In this document: piece by piece, positions 1 to 6,800 of the stretch
Layout of the letters: each line of letters begins with the position of its first letter
Numbering within the stretch: the stretch's first letter is position 1
Origin: Deltaproteobacteria bacterium
GTDB lineage: Bacteria; Myxococcota; Myxococcia; Myxococcales; 40CM-4-68-19
Reading direction: 5' to 3'
Length of the DNA stretch: 18,186 nucleotides
Assembly: GCA_018266095.1 (NCBI GenBank)
Contig: JAFEBC010000120.1
Span: 1 to 18,186, forward strand
Translations under genes and position numbers: made by a program
Notes under the pieces: model-generated
What the model was told of the DNA's origin: nothing
Seen by the model: only the letters and a program-made list of their open reading frames with translations
The model's database searches: none

Positions 1-1052
1 CCGTCGGGGAGGTGCGGGCCGCCGTAGCGTCCGCGGGCGCCGTCGAGGGTGCGGTGCCACAGTTCGCCGTCGATGCTGGTGGCGTATTCGAGCGGCGGCG
101 TGGGGAACTTGTAGTCGAGATCGCCCAGCGTGTACACGCAGCGCTCGGCGATGCAGCGCGTGTTCTTGAGGGCCTCGGGCAGGTCGGAGAAGAGCTTGCT
201 CATCTCCAAGGGCGTGCGGATGTGGCGCTCGGCGTTCTTGACCAGGCGGCGGCCGGCGCCGTCGAGCGTGAGGCCGAGGCGGATGCAGGTGAGCGCGTCG
301 AAGAGCGGCTTGCCGGCGGGCCTCGCGTGACGGACGCCGTTGCCGGCCACGATGGGGATGCCGCGGGCGCGGGCGCAGTCGAGGCGGCGCAGGTTCTCGC
401 GGGCCTCGGCGGGATCCTTGTGGCGCTGGATCTCGGCGAAGAGGCGCTCGGTGCCGAGCAGGTCGGCGGCGGCGCACAGTTCGGCGGGCTTGCCGGTGCT
501 GATGGCGACCCAGCCCTGGCGGAAATCGGTGAGCTGTTCGGGCGTGATCACGCAGCGCGCCTTCTCGATGACGCTGGCCTTGCGGCGCGACTGCTTGGGG
601 GCCCCCAGAGGGGAAGCCGCGCGGATCCGCAGCGCCTCCTCGGTGGGCACGTGTCCGAGCGTGAGCAGGCGGCAGAGGTTCTGGTAGCCGCGCACGTCCT
701 CGACCAGGAGCGCGAGGCGGCCGATGCCGAGCACGTCGACCTCGGCGCCGACGATGGCGCGCAGGCCCACCTTGCGCGCGGCGTAGTGGAAGCGCGGGGC
801 GCCGTAGACGCCGGCCACATCCGTCAGGCCGAAGGTGGAGTGGCCTTGGGCCGCGGCCGTCTCGGCGAGCTCTTCAGGGAGCGAGCTTCCGCGCAGGAAG
901 CTGAAGGCCGAGCGCGCGTGCAGCTCGACGTAGTCGGGCTTGGGCTGGACGCGCTTGGGCAAGCGGGCCACGGAGGCGAGCGGCGTGGGGCCCTCGCGGA
1001 CCTCGCCCAGCGGCAGCAGCGTCGTGCGCGGGTCAGTTCGCGGGTCAGTCAT
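1..1052 (-). CDS. dnaE2: Error-prone DNA polymerase DnaE2 (ImuC), N-terminal part, cut by window edge
   Basis: This is the alpha-subunit-like C-family polymerase that performs mutagenic translesion synthesis with ImuA and ImuB. Only about the first 350 residues are present; the gene leaves the window at base 1. The visible part is the PHP domain and the linker into the polymerase. Signatures are YVELHARSAFSFLRG (residues 41-55), LTDVAGVYGAPRF (76-88), and the DnaE2-typical stretch DALTCIRLGLTLDGAGRRL followed by NAERHIRTPLEM. Two metal-ligand positions of the PHP domain are replaced (Arg47, Val79), as is common in DnaE2. The ATG at 1052-1050 lies inside the last codons of imuB, an 8-base overlap that suggests translational coupling. 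The first 40 residues form a poorly conserved extension with a DPRTDPRT duplication. Family assignment is firm; the polymerase active site lies outside the window. Confidence 0.93.
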   Translation of the reverse strand, partial: MTDPRTDPRTTLLPLGEVREGPTPLASVARLPKRVQPKPDYVELHARSAFSFLRGSSLPEELAETAAAQGHSTFGLTDVAGVYGAPRFHYAARKVGLRAIVGAEVDVLGIGRLALLVEDVRGYQNLCRLLTLGHVPTEEALRIRAASPLGAPKQSRRKASVIEKARCVITPEQLTDFRQGWVAISTGKPAELCAAADLLGTERLFAEIQRHKDPAEARENLRRLDCARARGIPIVAGNGVRHARPAGKPLFDALTCIRLGLTLDGAGRRLVKNAERHIRTPLEMSKLFSDLPEALKNTRCIAERCVYTLGDLDYKFPTPPLEYATSIDGELWHRTLDGARGRYGGPHLPD

Positions 1053-2655
1053 AGAGCGCCTCGATCCACCAATTTCCCGAGACCAGCTCGCGCGCGGCCC
1101 GCACCAGGAGGCCTCCGGCGAGCTCGAGATCGAACGCGTCGGTGGCGAGCGGGGCCTCGGTCCACCACTCGGCCTCGGTGCGCCACGGGCCCGCGCAGGC
1201 GACCACGCGGCCGCCGAGCGCGCCCTCGCTGATGAGCAATTTGGGAGTGCCCTGCTCGTCGCAGTGCACCTCGGCGGCGCGCGGGGGACGGAAGGCGCGG
1301 GCGGAGAGGGAGAGGCGCGCGAGCTCGCTCTCGTGCTGCTCTTGCAGAGGTGGCAAGAGCGGCGCGGCGGGCGGGGTGAACTTCGCCAGCGCGGCCTCGT
1401 GCGGCTGGTGCCGATCGATGATCACGGGCCGTCCCACGTGCTCGGGGCCCACCAAGGCCGACAGGCGCGCCACCGTGCTCAGGAGCTGCGCGGGGCTCAC
1501 CGTGCGCGGGCCGAAGAGCGTGAGCTGCTCGCGCGACTCCGGCGAGGGCACGGCGATGAGGCGCACCGCGCACACACCCTCGGGCGGCGGGCGCGTCTCG
1601 ACCTCCAATTGCAGGAGCTTGAGCAGCGGCCCGGGCTCTCGCGTGGGCGCGGCCAGCTCCAGCGCGCGATCGTCCCAGGCGCCGTCGGTGAGGCGCAAGC
1701 GCAGGCGCAAGGTGGTGGCCGCGAGCCCGCGCAGGGAGAGGCGCGCCGCGAGCCTGTCGAGCAAAGACTTCCACACGAACAAGAGCGGCTCGAGCGCGCC
1801 CACGGCCCACTCCAGCTCCTCGCCCTCCTCGTAGGTCTCGGGCGTGGCCATCGCGAACAGGGGCGACGAATCCTCGCCGCGCGCGAGCCGGTGCAGGAGC
1901 GCGCCCTCGGGGCCGAGCCGGTCGGACAGAGGACCCACGGGCAGCCGCGCGAGCTCACCCAGGCTGGTCAGGCCGAAGCGCAGGCACGCGCGCAGGAGCG
2001 CCTCGCCGATCTTGGCCGCCTCGTCGTGACGGCCCTGCGGGATGATCCAGGGCAGCGCGTCCTCGATGGCCGCGGCGATGGGCAGACCGGAGAGGAAGGT
2101 GAGCTGCTCCTCGGGCCGGATCACCAGCGCCGCGCCGCCGCCGACACCGAAGCGCGTGGCCCGGGCCTCACAGCCGCGCGCGGCCTCACGAGCGAGCAAG
2201 CGCGCCGCGAGCTTGCCGTCGCCCAGACCCACCGCCGCGCACAGGCCCATCTTCTCGGCGGCCTCGAGCAGCGCGTGCGCCACCGCGCGATCGTCGCCGA
2301 CCAGGGATTCGAGCCCTTCGACGTCGAGGAAGAGCAGCCCGGGCGCGACCTCTTCGATGCGCGGCGTGAGCGTCGAGGCCGCATCGAGCGCCGCCTGTGC
2401 CGCAGCGCGGATCCGCTCGGTGGAGGCCACGCGCACGCGCAGATCCGGACAGCGGGCCCGCGCCTCGGCGAGCGTCATCCCGACCGAGATCCCCTCGGCG
2501 AGCGGCGTCGAACCCAGCACGTGCGCGCGGCCATCGGGCTCTCCCGACGTGCCCAGGGCCTGCACGACGGCCATCGGCACGGCGCACAGCCCGGGCTCGG
2601 CGCGCAGCGTGGCCACGAGCGGCAGGACCGGCAGATGGAGACAGGCGACGCGCAT
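1045..2655 (-). CDS. imuB: ImuB, catalytically inactive Y-family polymerase-like protein
   Basis: ImuB is the hub of the ImuA-ImuB-DnaE2 mutasome: a Y-family fold that does not polymerise but links DnaE2 to the sliding clamp. The 536-residue length fits the family. The N-terminus (MRVACLHLPVLPL) has no catalytic Asp where active Y-family enzymes have one, and the usual DE pair is absent from the segment RIEEVAPGLLFLDVEGLESL (99-118). A helix-hairpin-helix-like segment (FGLTSLGELARLPVGPLSDRLG) spans roughly 227-248. A clamp-binding motif QLTLF lies at 377-381. The C-terminal GPWRTEAEWW (489-498) followed by FDLEL is typical of ImuB. It starts 39 bases after imuA stops and overlaps dnaE2 by 8 bases. 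No strong ribosome binding site precedes its ATG, so it may depend on readthrough from imuA. Identification is firm. Confidence 0.93.
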   Translation of the reverse strand: MRVACLHLPVLPLVATLRAEPGLCAVPMAVVQALGTSGEPDGRAHVLGSTPLAEGISVGMTLAEARARCPDLRVRVASTERIRAAAQAALDAASTLTPRIEEVAPGLLFLDVEGLESLVGDDRAVAHALLEAAEKMGLCAAVGLGDGKLAARLLAREAARGCEARATRFGVGGGAALVIRPEEQLTFLSGLPIAAAIEDALPWIIPQGRHDEAAKIGEALLRACLRFGLTSLGELARLPVGPLSDRLGPEGALLHRLARGEDSSPLFAMATPETYEEGEELEWAVGALEPLLFVWKSLLDRLAARLSLRGLAATTLRLRLRLTDGAWDDRALELAAPTREPGPLLKLLQLEVETRPPPEGVCAVRLIAVPSPESREQLTLFGPRTVSPAQLLSTVARLSALVGPEHVGRPVIIDRHQPHEAALAKFTPPAAPLLPPLQEQHESELARLSLSARAFRPPRAAEVHCDEQGTPKLLISEGALGGRVVACAGPWRTEAEWWTEAPLATDAFDLELAGGLLVRAARELVSGNWWIEALYD

Positions 2656-2694
2656 GGCGACTCTGAGCGGATGAAGGATTCGTGGACACTGGAC

Positions 2695-3594
2695 TCAATG
2701 AAGGGGAACCGAACCGGACGAGGGCTGCGTCTGGAACTCGGGGGACTCGGGCCGGTCGTCGCTCCACGGCGGAGGCTCCTCGATGGGCAGCGAGATACGC
2801 ACCGGGCCCGACGGCGAGCGCTTGCGCACCCGCGTGACCGCGCCCGTGCACGACGAGCCCACGAGGAGCCGCGCTTGCGTAGGCCCACTCCACTGCGCCT
2901 GCAGCCGCGACAGCTCCAGCGTGGAGGCCGCGAACGATCCGGCCCGCGACACGCGCGAGAGCACGAGCAGCGTGCCTTTGTGCTTCTCGCACGCGCGCAG
3001 GAGCCGGGCCCAACCCGAGTCGGTCATGCGCGAGCCCTTCTGCGGCGCCGAGAGGCGCACCAACTCGACCGCCGCGCCCTCCCGCCGCTCGCCCACGCGC
3101 TGGCGCACCGGCGGCTTGTGCTCGCTCTTCTGACCCAGATCCAGCACCACGAGGCCCAGCCGCGCCTCGATGAGCAACTCCGCCGCGCGCAAGGCCTGCC
3201 CCAGCGTCTGCGGCACGACCCAGAGGATCCGCGTCAGGTCCACGCCCGTCTCTAAAGCGCCGCGCGGATCGAACGCGTGATCACAGTCGATGAGCCCGCA
3301 CACCTCGCCCCGCGCCGTGGCCAGCATCAGCGACTTGCGCAAGAGGGCCGTGCCTCCCGACGACGGCGGCGCGATCACCTCGTGGATGGCCCCGCGTGTG
3401 AACCCCCCGCCGAGCGCGCGATCGAGCGCCGCCACCCCGCACGAGAACGGCAGCGGACCCTGCGGCTGCTGCGGCGTGATCGACGGAGCGATCGACGGCG
3501 GGGCCACTTGCAGCCGGCGCACCTGTCCCGAGCGGACCAGCGCCGAGAGCGCCTCCGGGTCCGGCGAGAAGTGGGTGGCCAGGCGGATCGTCAT
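2695..3594 (-). CDS. imuA: ImuA, RecA-like translesion synthesis accessory protein
   Basis: First gene of the mutagenesis cassette. ImuA is a RecA/SulA-related protein that works with ImuB and DnaE2 on damaged templates. The 299-residue product has the family's core: CGVAALDRALGGGFTRGAIHEV (52-73), then a degraded P-loop (APPSSGGTALLRKSL, 75-89) that lacks the usual GKT/GKS lysine position. A Walker B-like strand (LGLVVLDL) lies at 146-153, and KGTLLVLSRV fills a RecA-like strand near 206-215. The Pro/Ser-rich tail after residue 270 is unlikely to be structured. The position directly upstream of imuB and dnaE2 on the same strand supports the call. The ATG chosen sits 10 bases after a candidate -10 hexamer and 16 bases after a LexA-like palindrome, so the leader is very short. 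ATP binding is doubtful given the altered P-loop. Confidence 0.88.
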   Translation of the reverse strand: MTIRLATHFSPDPEALSALVRSGQVRRLQVAPPSIAPSITPQQPQGPLPFSCGVAALDRALGGGFTRGAIHEVIAPPSSGGTALLRKSLMLATARGEVCGLIDCDHAFDPRGALETGVDLTRILWVVPQTLGQALRAAELLIEARLGLVVLDLGQKSEHKPPVRQRVGERREGAAVELVRLSAPQKGSRMTDSGWARLLRACEKHKGTLLVLSRVSRAGSFAASTLELSRLQAQWSGPTQARLLVGSSCTGAVTRVRKRSPSGPVRISLPIEEPPPWSDDRPESPEFQTQPSSGSVPLH

Positions 3595-3602
3595 GACGAT
3601 CC
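3585..3602. repeat. 18-bp perfect palindrome centred on the imuA start codon
   Basis: GGATCGTCATGACGATCC reads the same on both strands with no spacer, and its centre falls within the imuA ATG. It could be a second operator, or in RNA a stem that hides the start codon if the transcript starts far enough upstream. No known protein site is recognised. Confidence 0.5.
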
Positions 3603-3604
3603 CG

Positions 3605-3633
3605 ATCTAACTGAACATCAGTTCAGATCGCAA
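3605..3633 (-). promoter_or_regulatory. Candidate sigma-70-type promoter of the imuA-imuB-dnaE2 operon
   Basis: On the minus strand TTGCGA (3633-3628) and TTAGAT (3610-3605) are separated by exactly 17 bases. TTGCGA matches the -35 consensus at 4 of 6 positions; TTAGAT is a weaker -10. Transcription would begin near 3598-3596, leaving almost no leader before the ATG at 3594. The spacer is filled by the LexA-like palindrome. Confidence 0.4.
3611..3626 (-). promoter_or_regulatory. Candidate LexA (SOS) operator upstream of imuA
   Basis: CTGAACATCAGTTCAG is a perfect inverted repeat with 6-base arms and a 4-base spacer. It contains GAAC-N4-GTTC, the core of the LexA box known from Bacillus and actinobacteria, with outer CTG/CAG. 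It occupies the spacer of the candidate imuA promoter, 16 bases before the start codon, where a bound repressor would block RNA polymerase. imuA-imuB-dnaE2 cassettes are classic SOS genes. The sequence is certain; LexA binding is inferred. Confidence 0.65.
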
Positions 3634-3691
3634 GCCCCAAAAATCGATCCGGGCCGCGCCCAGAGCGGTCGGGATCGATGTCAGAGGGGTC

Positions 3692-3700
3692 TGCTAGGCT
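3692..3700 (+). promoter_or_regulatory. Possible extended -10 element upstream of the giant surface-protein gene
   Basis: TGCTAGGCT has the TGnTAnnnT layout of an extended -10 element and resembles TGCTAGCGT in front of the kinase gene at 17843-17851. If used, it would give a leader of about 185 bases containing both inverted repeats at 3759-3778 and 3801-3834. No convincing -35 is seen, so this is tentative. Confidence 0.22.
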
Positions 3701-3758
3701 TGGGCGAGGACACCCGCGGAGCGCCCTGCTTTCGGCCCCTTGGCGCGATCCAGCGACA

Positions 3759-3778
3759 CCTGTGAACGGCTTCACAGG
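3759..3778. promoter_or_regulatory. CRP/FNR-family-type palindromic site
   Basis: CCTGTGAACGGCTTCACAGG has 8-base arms around a 4-base centre and includes TGTGA-N6-TCACA (3761-3776), the exact E. coli CRP half-site arrangement. It lies about 115 bases before the ATG of the giant surface-protein gene and about 165 bases upstream of imuA, so it could serve either. Alternatively it is a hairpin in a long leader. The symmetry is certain; the regulator is inferred. Confidence 0.45.
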
Positions 3779-3800
3779 CGCGACCGCTTTCGCCCCCTCT

Positions 3801-3834
3801 AGAGTCGATTCAGGACCTTTGTCCTTCCGACTCT
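3801..3834 (+). promoter_or_regulatory. Two-part stem-loop or operator before the giant gene
   Basis: AGAGTCG (3801-3807) pairs with CGACTCT (3828-3834), and inside it AGGAC (3812-3816) pairs with GTCCT (3821-3825) around a CTTT loop, leaving a 4/2-base internal loop. This 12-bp structure ends 57 bases before the ATG. A weak promoter (TTGTCC 3819-3824, TACATT 3844-3849, 19-base spacer) would overlap its right arm, so it may be an operator rather than an RNA element. Confidence 0.3.
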
Positions 3835-3879
3835 GGACTCGTGTACATTTGCAACACCTACATCTCTCACCCGCCTCAC

Positions 3880-3886
3880 GGTGGAG
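3880..3886 (+). promoter_or_regulatory. Ribosome binding site fixing the giant gene's start
   Basis: GGTGGAG ends 5 bases before the ATG at 3892. An upstream in-frame GTG at 3841 lacks such a site and would put a hydrophilic 17-residue extension in front of the signal peptide, so 3892 is preferred. Confidence 0.7.
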
Positions 3887-3891
3887 ACGCC

Positions 3892-6800
3892 ATGCACTCT
3901 CGCCACACCCTTCCATTGGCGCCGGTGAAGCTCGCCCTCGCGCTGGCCCTCGTCTCGGCGGCCGCTTGTGACAACGCGCAGGCCCTCCGCGCGGCCATCG
4001 ATCATCCGGCGCTCGCCATCGGCGGCGGGCACGCGGAGCTGGCGCAGATCGTCTCGGGCGCGCGCGGGTTCGAGCTGCGGGGCGGCACCTGGACGGGCTC
4101 GCTCGATGGCACGGATGGCTCCCTGCGCGTGAAGGCGGCGGGCGTGGGCGCGCTCTCGCTCGTGCCGGTGAGCCTGCCGTTCCGGGCCGAGGCGGCGCGG
4201 CAGAGCGGGCGCTCGCTGGTGGCGGCGGCCAAGGGCGCGGCCATCGTGCACACGCCGCGGGCCGATGGGGTGAAGGAAGACATCGTGCTGCCGGGCGCGC
4301 TCGGGGATGCGCTGGAGTTCACCTGGCGGCTGAAGCTCGAGGCGGGCCTCGAGGCGCGGCTGGGTGGGGACGGCGCGGTGGACGTGTATGCGCCGGGGCG
4401 GGTCACCGGAGCGGGCACGCGGGCGTATCGCTTTCCGGCGCCGGTGATCCGCGACGCGCTCGGCCAGGAGCACACCGATCGCGCGGCGTTCACGCTCGAG
4501 GGCGACCGGTTCACGCTCAAGGCCACGCGGCTCCAGGACCTCGCGTATCCGATCACCATCGATCCCACCGTGATCGTCTCCGGTTCGGGGTTCGCGGACG
4601 GCAACTTCGAGAGCGGCGTCGTGTTCGACACGACCGGCATCCAGCGCAGCCGGGCGATCGCGGGCGTCAACGCGGCCGCGAACTCGGCCAGCGCGCCCTT
4701 CACCAGCGGGCGCGAGTTCACCAGCGCCGCGGCCTGGAACGGTCGCCTGTACGCGATCGCCGGCTACGACGGCAACACCACGAACTTCAGCGAGGTCCGT
4801 GCGGCCCCGATCGCGGCAGACGGCTCGGTCGGCACGTTCACGACGCTCACCGCGCTGCCTTCAGCGCGCAGCTCCGCCTGCGCCGTGGCCTACAACGGCT
4901 TCCTCTACGTCATCGGCGGGAGCCCGGCCGCCAACAACAGCAGTGTGCTCGTCACGCACCTCAAGGCCGACGGGACGCTCGAGGCGATCTCGGGCTCGGC
5001 CAGCGTCTGGACCGCGCTCACCAACACTCCGAACTCGCACGATGCCCACTCGTGCGTCGTGGCCCAAGGCGTCCTCTATGTGATCAGCGGCACCACCACC
5101 GCGGTCGATGCGGCCTATGTCCTCTCCGACGGTCGGCTCGCGGCCTGGACGTCGCGGCAGGCGCTCCCGGCCAAGCGGCTCTGGTTCCACGCCGTCTACG
5201 ACTCGGGCTTCATCTACGTGGTGGGCGGCTCTGACACGTCGAACCCGCAGACCACCGTGTACCGCGGCGCCATCGACAGCCTGCTCGACACGCTCACGTG
5301 GACGACGGTGACGAGCCTCCCCGTGGCGCGCCAGGCCGCGGGCGCGGCGGTGATCAACCACAACCTCTACGTGCTCGGCGGGAACAGCAACGCCAGCGTG
5401 GGAAGCGGCCTCGCCACCGTGCTGACGGCGCCCATCTACTCGAACGGCAGCCTGGGCGCCTGGACCGCCACGGGGAGCCTCCCTGGGACGCGCGCGGCTG
5501 CCGGGACCGCGGTGTGGAACGATCGCATCTACAGCGTCGGCGGCAGCACGGACGCGAACACGTTTCCCACCACGAACTACAACAACGTGGCCGTCAGCGC
5601 GGCGCTCCGGCGCAACGACCTCTCGGGCTACACCAGCACGACCCTGCCCGCGCCCGTGCGCGACCACGCCAGCACGGTCTACGACGACAGGCTCTATGTG
5701 GCGGGCGGCAACAACAAGAACCTGAGCGTGCAGACCATCAGCGCGACGGGCACGCTGGGCACCGCGCTCACCTCGACCTTGCCCAACACGGATTTGAACT
5801 ACGTCAACGACGCGGCGCTCACCGTGCTCGGCGGGCGGCTCCTCCTCCTCGGTGGCGGCGACAACAACCAGTCCACGGCGCGCGTGTTCTCGTCGGCGCT
5901 CAGCACCACGGATGGCACGCCCACGGGCTGGACGGAGGAGACGGCCCTCCCGCAAGGCCTCTCGGGACACAGCGCGGTGGTGGCCAAGGGGCGCGTGTAC
6001 GTGCTCGGCGGCGGCAGCACCAGCGTCTACAGCGCGACGCAGGGCAACGGCGTCCTCGGCGTGTGGAGCACGCTCACCAGCATGCCGGCGGCGCTCTCGC
6101 GCGGCACGGCGCATGTGTGGAACGACACCATCTACTTCGTCGGCGGCATCGGGAGCACGAGCTCGGCCACCGTGTACATGGCGCGCATCCAGAGCGACGG
6201 CACGTTGGGCGCGTGGTCCAGCGCGGGCACGCTCGCGGGCGGACATGGGCTCTCGAGCCACGGCTCGGTGCTCGACCGCGGGACGCTCTACGTGTTCGGC
6301 GGCGCCGAGCTGTTCGCGAGCGATCACGCGGACGCCTGGCAGGCGAACGTGGGGCCGGACGGGACCCTCGGCGCTTGGACCGCGGATCCGACGCTGCCGG
6401 GCACGCGGCGCGACCACACGGTGGAGCTGGCCAACAACGGGAACATCCTGGTCGTGGGCGGCTTCGACGGGAGCACCTCTCTCTCGACGGTGCAGGTCGC
6501 GAAGGTCCGCGGGAGCAACGCCATCGCGCCCGCTGCCTTCACCGCGGGCAGCTCGGGGACGCTCACGGCCGCGCGCACCCAGGCCGGCGCAGCGATGCCG
6601 CGCGTGGGCAACAATCCGCTCTACGTGACGGGCGGAATCACCACCGGCACCACGCCGCTCGCCACCACCGAGATCCTCTTCACCAACGATCCGGCGGGCA
6701 CGTTCAACCCGTCCACCGCGGGCACCACCATGACGCAGGCGCGCGCGGGGCACGTGACGCTGGCGTGGAACGGGAACCTCTACTCGTTCGGCGGGACCAC

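Noticed and set aside
12..1232. Long plus-strand open frame of 406 codons opposite dnaE2
   Set aside because: Low-complexity Ala/Gly/Arg/Glu composition with no motifs; it is the antisense shadow of a confidently identified dnaE2 in G/C-rich third-position DNA.
940..3255. Plus-strand open frame of 771 codons opposite imuB and imuA
   Set aside because: Arg/Gln/His-rich with no recognisable domain, lying over two well-supported minus-strand genes.
3841..3891. Upstream GTG start for the giant protein
   Set aside because: It would add 17 hydrophilic residues before the signal peptide and lacks a ribosome binding site; ATG 3892 has GGTGGAG 5 bases upstream.
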